Assembly (NCBI GenBank): GCA_025362255.1
Contig: JANYGY010000002.1
Coordinates: 1-26,246 of the forward strand
DNA from: Planctomycetales bacterium
Lineage (GTDB): Bacteria > Planctomycetota > UBA11346
DNA length: 26,246 nucleotides
Direction: 5' to 3'
Part shown: piece by piece, positions 1 to 9,000 of the stretch
Layout of the letters: each line of letters starts with the position of its first letter
Position numbering within the stretch: position 1 is the first letter of the stretch
Notes under the pieces: model-generated
What the model saw: only the letters and a program-made list of their open reading frames with translations
Databases searched by the model: none
Told to the model about the DNA's origin: nothing
Program-made: the position numbers and the translations under genes

Positions 1-433
1 CCACCAACAAAGAGATTCCCGCAAACGCCGGAATGAGTCGCCCATTCATCAGAAAAGTCGCCAAAGCCAAAGGCAGGAATAGCCAGATGCGCAAGGCGGA
101 TTCCCGCTCGGGACAGCCGCCAGCGATGGCTCCTGCGCGAGCCAGCAAACGAACGGTGATCCAGATCAGTCCAAAGCAGATCACGGTGAATGCCGCGTCC
201 GGAGCGATGCCGACATGTCCAAATGCCAACGCCGGCTGCATCACCAGCCAGCGCAGCGCGTGCGGGTGCAACGATGACAGCACCGGCCACAGGCCTGCGC
301 CTTCCAAAACCAGGATCTGATCCCACACCAGAAAATGTTTGAGCCCGAGCGCCAAAGCCACGGCGTACAATCCCAGAGCCAGCCGAAACGCCGGCGGAGA
401 TTCCAAACGCCGGCGCAATTCAGCGGCGGTCAT
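1..433 (-). CDS. Integral membrane protein, N-terminal part (cut by window edge)
   Basis: An open frame starts with ATG at 433 and runs off the left edge of the window (144 codons, no stop). I do not recognise the family. The visible protein starts with a short basic stretch (MTAAELRRRLES) and then has hydrophobic segments at about residues 17-36, 79-97 and 115-144, typical of a polytopic inner-membrane protein. The segment ending in MNGRLIPAFAGISLLV faintly recalls EpsG/Wzy-type polysaccharide polymerases, but this is only a guess. The gene is divergent from thiD, with 90 bp between the two starts that must hold both promoters. I saw no clear -35/-10 pair there. The call rests on the continuous frame, the hydrophobic pattern and the lack of a competing gene on the other strand. 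Confidence 0.7.
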   Translation of the reverse strand, partial: MTAAELRRRLESPPAFRLALGLYAVALALGLKHFLVWDQILVLEGAGLWPVLSSLHPHALRWLVMQPALAFGHVGIAPDAAFTVICFGLIWITVRLLARAGAIAGGCPERESALRIWLFLPLALATFLMNGRLIPAFAGISLLV

Positions 434-523
434 GCACGATTCCAAATGGCTTGCAGGTCACAGTAAGGTGGCGTTGTACGGCTCGTCATCCGGCGTACCA
501 TCGCAGGAAGTTCGAGGTGCCCA

Positions 524-1396
524 ATGCCGCAGCACGAAGTTTTCCCCGCCGTCTGCGTGTCGATCGGCGTGTCGGATTCCTCCGGCAGCGGTGGCACTCA
601 GGCTGATCTCAAAACCTTCACCGCGCTCAGCTGTTATGGCGTGTCGATCGTCACCGGAGTCGCCGCCCATAGTCTGGGCCGTCTCCATTCCCTGCATCCA
701 CTGCCCGAGGCCGTGGTCCGCTCGCAGCTCGAAGCCGCCGGCGAAGATCTGCCGATAACTGCGGTCAAAGTCGGTTTTTGCCCGACCGTGGCGATCATGC
801 GCGTGGTTGCCCGCTGGTTGCGCGAGCGCCCAGCGCTGGCGCTGGTGGTCGACCCCGTGGCGCGCGACAGCAGGGGAATCCCGCTGTTGTCACCCGAACA
901 AGTCGCCTGTCTCAAAGAAGAACTTTTGCCCCGGGCGACGCTCGCCACGCCCAATCGCCACGAGGCCGCTTTGCTTACCGGCATGGAGGAAGTCCTCGCC
1001 CGGTCAGACATGGAGCATGCCGCCAAGGAAATGCTGCGCCGGTATGGCTGCCCGACGCTGGTCACCGGCGGCGGTTTGCAGGGCAACAGCCTTGATGTCC
1101 TCGGAGGTCTCGACGGTCTTCGCCACTTTTCATTTCCCACGGTGCAGCGCGCCAAGATCCACGGTACGGGCGCGACCTTCTCAGCTGCCATCGCTGCCGG
1201 TCTGTCCAAAGGCGACAGCCTGCGCGAGGCGATCCTCGCGGCCAAGCTCTACGTCTCAGCCGCGATCTCCGCCGCCCCCAGCCTCGACAATGGCCGCAGT
1301 GCCCTGTGGCACGCGGTGACCGTTCGCGAACAGGTCGTCTCGACCCAATCCGATGAATGGCCGGCGGTGCACGAACATCAGCGATCGACCAAATAG
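524..1396 (+). CDS. thiD: Hydroxymethylpyrimidine/phosphomethylpyrimidine kinase (ThiD-like)
   Basis: This is a ribokinase-fold kinase of 290 aa. The ThiD family phosphorylates HMP and HMP-P in the pyrimidine branch of thiamine biosynthesis, in the cytoplasm. Family signatures are present: SDSSGSGGTQADLKTF at residues 17-32 (usual form SDxSGGAGIQADLKTF), VVDPV at 108-112, ATPNRHEA at 141-148 and IHGTGATFSAA at 212-222. The chosen ATG has a purine-rich GAGGTG about 5 nt upstream and places the glycine motif at the usual distance from the N-terminus. Two oddities are a Thr in place of Ile in the first motif and GTGA where ThiD proteins normally have GTGC. Because of these a related pyridoxal-type kinase cannot be excluded. 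No other thiamine gene is nearby. Confidence 0.85.
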   Translation: MPQHEVFPAVCVSIGVSDSSGSGGTQADLKTFTALSCYGVSIVTGVAAHSLGRLHSLHPLPEAVVRSQLEAAGEDLPITAVKVGFCPTVAIMRVVARWLRERPALALVVDPVARDSRGIPLLSPEQVACLKEELLPRATLATPNRHEAALLTGMEEVLARSDMEHAAKEMLRRYGCPTLVTGGGLQGNSLDVLGGLDGLRHFSFPTVQRAKIHGTGATFSAAIAAGLSKGDSLREAILAAKLYVSAAISAAPSLDNGRSALWHAVTVREQVVSTQSDEWPAVHEHQRSTK

Positions 1397-1515
1397 GTCT
1401 CGAGAATGTGAATCGACGCGGATCTGCGCCTGATCTATTTCGCCGGTCGCGACGTTCGAAATATCCGCAGATCAATGTTGCCTGATGGCAGACGGCGGCA
1501 CCCTCCGCAGCCGCC

Positions 1516-2958
1516 ATGAATGACACCAGCCACAGCACCTACGTCAGTCCACTCTGCACCCGCTATGCGTCGATTCCGATGCGCGAGCTGTGGAGCGACG
1601 ATCGCAAGTTCCAGACCTGGCGGCGGTTGTGGGTCGAGTTGGCGCGGGCCGAGCGTGAGTTGGGGTTGGCGATCACGGCGGAGCAGATTGTCGAGCTCGA
1701 GGCGCACGTCACCGACATCGATTACGACTTTGCTGCAGCTGAGGAAAAGAAGCGGCGTCACGATGTGATGGCGCATGTGCACACCTATGGCCACGTCGCG
1801 CCGAAGGCCGCAGCGATCATCCATCTCGGGGCGACCAGCTGCTACGTCACCGACAATGCGGATCTGATGGCGATGCGCGATGGGCTGGATCTGCTGTGCG
1901 GATCGCTGGCGCGCGGAATCGATCGCTTGGCCCGTTTCGCCCAAGAATACCGCGCGCTGCCGACCCTTGGGTTCACGCATTTCCAGGCCGCGCAGCTGAC
2001 CACCGTCGGCAAGCGCGCATGCCTGTGGCTCCAAGATCTGACGATGGACCTGGAAGCCTTGCAGCGCGCGCGCAAAGACTTGCGCTTTCGCGGCGTCAAA
2101 GGCACCACCGGCACGCAGGCGAGTTTCCTCACCTTGTTCCATGGCGACCACGCCAAGGTCGAAGCGCTTGATGAAGCGGTGACCAAGGCCTGTGGTTTCA
2201 CCCGCCGGTTCCTGGTCACCGGCCAGACCTACACGCGTAAGCAGGACGCCGACGTGCTGGCGGTGCTGGCCTCGCTGGGCGCGTCGCTGCATCGCATCGG
2301 CACCGATCTGAGACTGCTGGCGCACCTCAAGGAGATCGAAGAGCCGTTTGAAAAAGATCAGATCGGTTCTTCGGCGATGGCCTACAAGCGCAACCCGATG
2401 CGCGCCGAGCGCATGTGCTCGTTGTCGCGCCATCTGATGGTGCTGGTGCAGGACGCCTATCAGACCCATGCGGTGCAATGGATGGAGCGCACCCTGGATG
2501 ACAGTGCGGTGCGCCGCATCTGCATCCCCGAAGCGTTTCTCGCGGCTGATGCGTGCCTGGGAATCCTGCAAAACGTCGCTGAGGGTCTGGTCGTCTACCC
2601 CCAGGTCATCCGGCGGCGGATCGACAGCGAGCTACCCTTCATGGCCACCGAAAATCTGATCATGGCGATGGTCGAAGCCGGCGGCGATCGCCAGGAAGTC
2701 CACGAGCGCATCCGCGTGCTCAGTCACGAAGCGGCCGCCGAAGTGAAACAGCACGGCCGCGACAATGACCTCATCCAGCGCGTCGAACGCGACGCATTCT
2801 TCGCCCCCATCCACGGTCAGCTCGATCAGCTGCTCGATCCCGCGACGTTCATCGGCCGGGCGCCCGAGCAGGTCGATGCGTTTCTCGCTGCCGAGGTCCG
2901 CCCGTTGCTAGCAGCCTACAGCGGCAAACTCGACGGGGCTGCGATCCTGTCCGTTTGA
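1516..2958 (+). CDS. purB: Adenylosuccinate lyase, animal-like clade
   Basis: This 480-aa member of the fumarase/aspartase superfamily eliminates fumarate from SAICAR and adenylosuccinate in purine synthesis; the family is tetrameric and cytoplasmic. Visible motifs are RHDVMAHVHTYGH (81-93), HLGATSCYVTDNAD (103-116), LGFTHF with the expected catalytic His155, KGTTGTQASF (195-204), and the mobile signature loop QIGSSAMAYKRNPMRAER (282-299) with the probable catalytic Ser285. LDDSAVRRI and LPFMATENLIMAMV follow. Length and motifs resemble human ADSL much more than the short Bacillus or E. coli PurB enzymes. Two usual prolines are alanines (THFQA for THFQP, SSAMA for SSAMP). The ATG lacks a clear Shine-Dalgarno site and sits directly after a small hairpin (GGCGGC 1494-1499 with GCCGCC 1510-1515). 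The 119 bp upstream of the gene also hold an 8-bp inverted repeat (1421-1428 with 1466-1473). dxs follows after 46 bp. Confidence 0.95.
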   Translation: MNDTSHSTYVSPLCTRYASIPMRELWSDDRKFQTWRRLWVELARAERELGLAITAEQIVELEAHVTDIDYDFAAAEEKKRRHDVMAHVHTYGHVAPKAAAIIHLGATSCYVTDNADLMAMRDGLDLLCGSLARGIDRLARFAQEYRALPTLGFTHFQAAQLTTVGKRACLWLQDLTMDLEALQRARKDLRFRGVKGTTGTQASFLTLFHGDHAKVEALDEAVTKACGFTRRFLVTGQTYTRKQDADVLAVLASLGASLHRIGTDLRLLAHLKEIEEPFEKDQIGSSAMAYKRNPMRAERMCSLSRHLMVLVQDAYQTHAVQWMERTLDDSAVRRICIPEAFLAADACLGILQNVAEGLVVYPQVIRRRIDSELPFMATENLIMAMVEAGGDRQEVHERIRVLSHEAAAEVKQHGRDNDLIQRVERDAFFAPIHGQLDQLLDPATFIGRAPEQVDAFLAAEVRPLLAAYSGKLDGAAILSV

Positions 2959-3004
2959 GCGGCTTCGCTCCTTGGCCGATTTTCCCGGGGTGTAGGTTGA
3001 ACGC

Positions 3005-4972
3005 ATGCCCGCAACCATGCTCGACTCGCTGCTCGCTCCTGCCGATCTGCGCAAGTTGTCGTTCGCCGAGTTGACCGCTCTCGCCGTCGAAATGCGTCTG
3101 CGGATCAAGGAGACGGTGTCGCGCCACGGCGGTCATCTCGCCTCGAATCTCGGCACGGTCGAGCTGACCATCGCCTTGCACCGCGTATTCGACTTCACCT
3201 CGGACCGGATCCTGTGGGACGTCGGTCATCAAGCCTATCCGCACAAGCTGCTGACCGGTCGCGCCCAGGCCTTCCACACGAATCGTCAGCAAGGCGGCAT
3301 CTCGGGTTTTCCGGATCCGTTGGAGAGTCCATTCGATCTCGCCAAAGTCGGCCATTCATCGACCGCGATCTCGACCGGCGTGGGCGTCGCCGAGGGCTAT
3401 CGCCGGCAGAAGCATCGTCGGCACACAGTGGTGGTGGTCGGCGACGGGGCGCTCACCGGCGGCATGTCGTTTGAAGGTCTGATCAACGCCGGCCAGCTCA
3501 AAAGCGATCTGATCGTCGTGCTCAACGACAATGGCAACTTCATCGATCCGCCGACCGGCTCGCTGCATACGCATCTCGATCGCATCCGCACCGGCACGGT
3601 GTTCACGCATTTGCACGAACGCTTCAAAAACGCGCTGAAGGCCCTGCCGCGCGGCAAATACCTCAAGCGTCTGGCCGAACACATCGAGCTGGTCGCCCAC
3701 AAGCTGGTGTCGCCGGGTTACATCTTCGAGGATCTCGGCTTCACCTATTTCGGTCCGGTCGATGGCCACGATATCGCTGCGACTGAGGCCTTGCTGCGCC
3801 GGGTGCAGATCCGTCCAGGGCCGATCCTGATTCATGTCCACACCAAAAAAGGTGGCGGCTGGGAGCCGGCCATCGCCGATCCGCTGAAATTCCACGGACC
3901 AAAAGGGTTCGATGTCGAGACTGGTGCACCGTTGCTCGCCGCGCTGCCGGTAGGCGCCACGCCGGTGAAAAAGGTGAAGACCTATTCGCAGGTGTTCGCC
4001 GATACCGTCGTCGAGTTGATGCGCGATGACGAACGGGTGATCGCGATCACCGCGGCGATGCCATCGGGCACCGGCCTGCGCACGGTCGGTCAGGTCTATC
4101 CTGATCGGATGTACGATGTCGGTATCTGCGAGCAGCATTCGTTCGCCTTCGCCGAAGGCTTGGCGATCAGCGGCCTGCGCCCGATCGTCGCCCACTATTC
4201 GACGTTCGCACAACGTGGCTTCGATCAGATTTTTCAAGAGCTCGTGGTCCAACGCAATCTCGGCATCGTCCTCACCCTCGATCGCGCCGGCTTGGTGGGC
4301 GAAGACGGCGAGACCCATCAGGGGCTGTACGATATCGCGTATACCCGTTGTTTTCCCGGCCTGACGTTGCTGGCACCGAAAGACGGGGCTGAGCTGGCCG
4401 CGATGCTGCGCTGGGCCGAAGCCGAGCGCGGTTCGCCAAGCCGCTTGGCCGGATATGTCATCCGCTATCCCAAAGATGAAGTCCCCGAATGTTTTGCCCC
4501 CCCGGCGCCGATCGCTTTGGGCAAGGCCGAGGTCATCCGCGCGGGCGATTCCAGCCAAGCGGGAGAGCGGCCGCTGATGATCTGGGCCTATGGCGCGCCG
4601 GTGCGCACCGCGTGGTTGGCATTGGAGGGACTTGGGGCCGAAGCCGCCGGCGTGACCTTGGTCAATGCGCGCTTCGCCAAGCCATTCGATGCGGCGTTGC
4701 TGGCCAAGCTCGCCGCGACGCATCGTCAGGTGCTGACGCTTGAGGATCATGCTTTGCAGGCGGGTTTTGGCGCGGTGGTCGCCGAAGCGATCGCCGACGC
4801 CGACCTCGATCTGCGCCTCACCCGGGTCGGCGTCCGCGATGAGCTGGTCGCCCACGCCAGCCGCGATCAGCAGTTGGCAGCTCAGGGCCTCGATGTCGCT
4901 GGGGTCACCGCCAGCATCCGCCGTTTGCTGCAAGGCCCCGCGAAAGCGATTCCGTTCACTCGTTCAGCGTAA
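3005..4972 (+). CDS. dxs: 1-deoxy-D-xylulose-5-phosphate synthase
   Basis: This 655-aa thiamine-diphosphate enzyme condenses pyruvate and glyceraldehyde 3-phosphate, the first step of the MEP isoprenoid pathway; its product also feeds thiamine and pyridoxal synthesis. Seen in order: HGGHLASNLG (41-50), ILWDVGHQAYPHKLLTGR (69-86), GHSSTAIS (116-123), the ThDP/Mg site GDGAL with the later LNDN (146-176), PVDGHD (251-256), and DVGICEQH (371-378) carrying the catalytic Glu376 of the pyrimidine-binding domain. A C-terminal transketolase domain follows. The length is a little above the usual 620-640 aa. The stretch after LNDN (GNFIDPPTGSL) departs from the usual MSIS-NVG pattern. The start has a purine-rich GGGTGTAGG about 10 nt upstream. 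The 46-bp gap from purB suggests co-transcription. Confidence 0.95.
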   Translation: MPATMLDSLLAPADLRKLSFAELTALAVEMRLRIKETVSRHGGHLASNLGTVELTIALHRVFDFTSDRILWDVGHQAYPHKLLTGRAQAFHTNRQQGGISGFPDPLESPFDLAKVGHSSTAISTGVGVAEGYRRQKHRRHTVVVVGDGALTGGMSFEGLINAGQLKSDLIVVLNDNGNFIDPPTGSLHTHLDRIRTGTVFTHLHERFKNALKALPRGKYLKRLAEHIELVAHKLVSPGYIFEDLGFTYFGPVDGHDIAATEALLRRVQIRPGPILIHVHTKKGGGWEPAIADPLKFHGPKGFDVETGAPLLAALPVGATPVKKVKTYSQVFADTVVELMRDDERVIAITAAMPSGTGLRTVGQVYPDRMYDVGICEQHSFAFAEGLAISGLRPIVAHYSTFAQRGFDQIFQELVVQRNLGIVLTLDRAGLVGEDGETHQGLYDIAYTRCFPGLTLLAPKDGAELAAMLRWAEAERGSPSRLAGYVIRYPKDEVPECFAPPAPIALGKAEVIRAGDSSQAGERPLMIWAYGAPVRTAWLALEGLGAEAAGVTLVNARFAKPFDAALLAKLAATHRQVLTLEDHALQAGFGAVVAEAIADADLDLRLTRVGVRDELVAHASRDQQLAAQGLDVAGVTASIRRLLQGPAKAIPFTRSA

Positions 4973-4997
4973 GGTTTGTTCGCTGCGCGGAAAACCC

Positions 4998-6002
4998 TCA
5001 GAACAATTCGCGTCCGCCGGAAATCGCGCCGAGTACCGCCGTCTCGTCATTGATCACCACCTGCAAAGGCGTTTCGCGCAGCAGCGGCGAGAGGTGGCGG
5101 TTGGCGAAAAATGGCGCCAAAGCCCCCGGTTTTTGCAGATACGACAGGACCTTTGGCGACACCCCGCCCGCTAAATACACGCCGCCCGAGGCCAGCCAGC
5201 GCACCGCCGCGTTGCCTGCCTCCTGCAACAGGATGGCGACGAACTCGCCCGCTGCCGCCGCAGAGCGCGGATTGTCGCCTGGCGTCGCGGCCGCCAGCAT
5301 GATGCCCACGGTGGGGTCGCGTGCGGCGGCGACCTGCGCCTCGACCGCTGGACGATCGAGGAGACCTTCAGTGCCGAAAAAACGCCAGAGGTTGGCGATG
5401 CCGCGGCCTGAACACACCGCTTCGACATTGATCTGGCCAGCGGTGGCCGAGCCGTCATCAGGCGCCAGGAACGCATGTAGCCGACGCTGACGATTTCCCC
5501 GGGGCGCGAAATCGGCGTGCCCGCCCTCAGCGCCAAAGGCGCGATAGCGGACACCGTCGTGCAGCAGATAGCCGGTGCCCAGGCCGGTGCCCGGGGCGAC
5601 CACTGCTTTCGGTCCAGTGGCCCGCGGCACCCCGGGATTCAAGGTGACGATTTCCGATTCGTTCAGTTCGGGAATACCCAGCGCCGTCGCCACCAGGTCG
5701 TTGAGAAAACGCACCCGCTCAAGGTGCAGATTCTTGGCCACCGTGAGCTCTTGGGCTTGCCACGGCAGATTCACCGGCGCGACATGGCCATCGATCACCG
5801 GGGCCGGGATCCCCAGGCAGACATGGCGCGCGGTCCGTCCGGAAGCCTTCAGGAAATGCGCCAGCAAAGATTCCAGAGTCGGAAAATCGCTGGTTGGCAA
5901 CCGCAGGGCGAACACCGGCTGGCGCGGATCGCCAGCCGGATCGACGAGCACCAAGTTGGCCTTGGTGCCGCCGATATCGCCCGCCAGCAGCAGCTCGCTC
6001 AC
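4998..6002 (-). CDS. glk: Glucokinase (E. coli Glk-type)
   Basis: This 334-aa ATP-dependent glucokinase makes glucose 6-phosphate in the cytoplasm. Motifs are GDIGGTKANL (8-17, phosphate 1 loop), FLNDLVATALG (99-109, with the expected catalytic Asp102), VAPGTGLGTGYL (135-146), GAEGGHADFAP (157-167, sugar-binding Glu and His), VCSGRGIANL (196-205) and a late VYLAGGVSPKVL adenosine-site motif. The start is GTG at 6002, and the secDF stop TGA overlaps it in the sequence GTGA. This favours translational coupling to secDF. The gene converges on dxs with 25 bp between the stops and no clear strong terminator there. Downstream of secDF is an unusual place for glucokinase, and nothing in the sequence suggests a functional link to secretion. 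Confidence 0.93.
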   Translation of the reverse strand: MSELLLAGDIGGTKANLVLVDPAGDPRQPVFALRLPTSDFPTLESLLAHFLKASGRTARHVCLGIPAPVIDGHVAPVNLPWQAQELTVAKNLHLERVRFLNDLVATALGIPELNESEIVTLNPGVPRATGPKAVVAPGTGLGTGYLLHDGVRYRAFGAEGGHADFAPRGNRQRRLHAFLAPDDGSATAGQINVEAVCSGRGIANLWRFFGTEGLLDRPAVEAQVAAARDPTVGIMLAAATPGDNPRSAAAAGEFVAILLQEAGNAAVRWLASGGVYLAGGVSPKVLSYLQKPGALAPFFANRHLSPLLRETPLQVVINDETAVLGAISGGRELF

Positions 6003-9000
6003 GGGGTGACCGCCACCGTCGAACCTGCTTTCGCCTCATCGTCGGTTGGCGCCGCATTCGGATCGACTGGCTTATGTTCATCGATGATGCGACCCTTGAA
6101 CGACAACAGCAGCGGCGCGGCGACGAAGATCGAGGAATAAGTACCAGCGATGATGCCGATCAGCAGGGTCACCGAGAATGCGTGCAGCGCTTCGCCACCA
6201 AACAGCACCAGCACCAGGACCGTCAAGAACACCGTGCCGGTGGTCAGCGCCGTACGCGGCATCGTCTGGGCGATGCCGGTATCGATGATGTCGGGCATTG
6301 ATAACGGCGTTGCCCCATCAAGACCATTTTTGCGCATGATTTCACGGATGCGGTCAAAGGTCACGATCGTGTCGTTGATCGAATAACCGATCATCGTCAG
6401 CAGCGCCGCGATCACCGTCAGATCAATGCGCACCCCGATGAACGAGATGATGCCGACGGTGATCACCGCGTCATGGAACAGCGACAGCACGGCACCGACA
6501 CCAAAGCGGAATTCGAATCGTGAGGCGACATAGGCCATGATCGCGAGCAGCGACAACAGCAAGGCGATCAGGGCGCCCCACTTCATCTGATCGGCTACCT
6601 GGCCGCTGAAATGTTCACTTGAGGGGAATGGCCGGGCGACGGTGACCTTTTGCGCCGCGGCGATGTTGATCAGGTCGTTGTAGACTTCGACGGCGACCGT
6701 GGCGCGCGCATTGCGCTCACCATCGCCGACCCCGTCACTCTTCAGCAGATCATGGATCCGCGCCGCGACCGCATCCGAGCGGTCGAATTCCGGGCGTGCG
6801 GCGGGGGCCGCCTTGAAGGTCACGGTGGCGCTGAATGCCTTGTCCGCACCGACCGGGCTGACCATCACATCTTCGATCTCGGTGCGTTTCTTGAGTCGCG
6901 CGGTGATCTCGCTCGCGGTGGTCGCGCCGACCGGATCCAAGGTCGCGAGCCGCATCGTCAGAGCGCGATCCTTCCAATCGACGGCGAGCACTTCGGAGCC
7001 CTCGCTGCCGATGCTGCCGAGGAATGCGGCACTGAGCTGCTGCTTGAAGGCCTCGGTGCGATTGGCGATCTGCGATCCGAGGTCGGCGACCTGCGCCTGC
7101 AACGGCTTGAGCTTCTCGGTATCCAGTTTGCGCGCGCCGGCTTCGTCCGGCTTTTCACCGGGCTGGCCGATACCTGCGCGCAAGTCGTCGACTTGGCGCT
7201 GCACCGCGGCGCGCTGCTTCTCGATCACCGCGCGCTGCGCTTCGATCGCACCGCCCTGTTCATCGCGCGACCTGAACACCCATTGCCGGCTGGCATCGGT
7301 TGCGCCGCCGAAATCCGCAAAATAGGGCTGCTTACGCAATTCGCCCGGATCGATCAGCGCCAATTCCGGAGAGTTCTTGGCGTGCGCCGCGGCGATGGAC
7401 TCGTCCAGCCGTTTGCCGGTCATCTCCTCCTGGAAGATCACCTGGACCATGTTGCCACCGGTGAAATCGATGTCGAAATGACGTTCAAAGGAACTGCCAT
7501 TCAAGCGATGACCGAATGAGAACCAGGCGATGCCGAGCACCGCGGTGATGATGGAGAAGGCGTAACCGAAGCGTCGCCACGCGACGTACGGCAATTTCAA
7601 CTCGGGCACCCAGCTGGCCATGTGCACCGTGTCGACCTTGGTGCACAGCCAATCGGTGAGCATCCGGCCGATGTACACGCCGCTGAACAGATTGACCAGG
7701 ATGCCGATGATCAGGGTCAGGCCGAATCCCTTGACCGGGCCGCTACCGATCCAGTAGAGGATGAAGGCAGTGATCAAGGTCGTCAGATGTGCGTCGACGA
7801 TGGTCAGGAATGCGCGGTCGTAACCGGCCTCGATCGAGGCCTTCATGCCTTTGTTCTCGCGCAATTCCTCGCGGATGCGCTCGAAGATCAGGATATTGGT
7901 GTCCACCGCCATGCCGATGGTCAGCACCAGGCCGGCCAGACCGGGCAACGTCACCGTCGCGCCAAACACCGACAGGATCGACCAGATGATGAATCCGGTC
8001 GCGATCAGACACAGATTTGCCACCGTCCCCAGGCGTCGGCCGTAATAGAACTGCATGAAGAACACGATGGCGAAAAAGCTCACCGCCATCGCCAACAAAC
8101 CCTTGCGGATCGTCTCTTCGCCAAGGGTCGCGCCGACCACCCGCTCGGACAATACTTCCGGGGTCACGGCCAGCGAACCGCCTTTGAGGGCGCTGCGCAC
8201 GTTCTCGATTTCTTCGTGGGTGAATTTGCCTTCGATGAGGCAGTGCGCGCCACTCGGAGTGACAACGTGCGCCGCCTGCTTGACCACCCCGTCGAACACG
8301 ATCGCCAAGCTGCCAGTACCTTGTCCCGAATCGCCGCGGGCCTTCACCATGCGCGTGAACTCTTCATTTTTACTGCCACCGATCGACGTGAACTCGATGC
8401 TGATCGCCAAGCCGCCTTCGTGATACGTCTCACTGGCGTCCTTGACGTCCTTGCCAACCAATGAGGGCTTATCCAGGCGGTAGAATAGCGTCGGCTTTTC
8501 GCCGGGCTCAGACTCGCGAGCTACAACGATGTCGCTGCGGTTGTGATAGGTCCCTGAGGCGAAGGTGTAGCCGCTGCCGTTCGCCTTAGGGATGACCGGC
8601 GAATCGGCTGCACCGAGCTGCACCCGGTCATATTGGGCGAGGACTTCGCGGAATTCCAGCCGCCCGGTGGTTTCGAGCACCCGCCGCGTCCGCGCGGCGT
8701 CAGCCTTGGTACCGCCGGGAATGACCACTTGGACGTCGCCATTTGACAAGCGCGCGACCGCTGGCTCGGTCAAGCCGCGCTCATCGAGGCGACTACGCAA
8801 AGTAGCGAGGACTTCGTCGTCTGCCGGCACTAACCGTCCATCGTCATTGCGCAGGCGGCAGATGAATTCGACGCCGCCGCGCAAATCGATGCCACGCGTG
8901 ATGTGCATCAGGTCGCGGGGCGCGTTGGCCCGCTTGTACGGCCTGGCGATGATCCGAGTGCGCAGGTCGCTGAAATCCTTGGCTTCCTTGGCGGTGACCA

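Noticed and set aside
434..523. TTGCAG-N17-TTGTAC as a thiD promoter.
   Set aside because: The spacing is right, but the -10 element matches the consensus at only 2 of 6 bases.
1435..2571. A 378-codon minus-strand frame opposite purB.
   Set aside because: purB is unambiguous, and the antisense product has the His/Arg/Gln-rich composition of a shadow frame.
3356..4933. A 525-codon minus-strand frame opposite dxs.
   Set aside because: dxs is certain from its motifs. The antisense product is rich in His, Arg, Asp and Gln with no domain, typical of a GC-rich shadow frame.
4970..4998. Bidirectional terminator between the convergent dxs and glk genes (GGTTT/AAACC).
   Set aside because: There are only five clean base pairs and the inner part does not pair.
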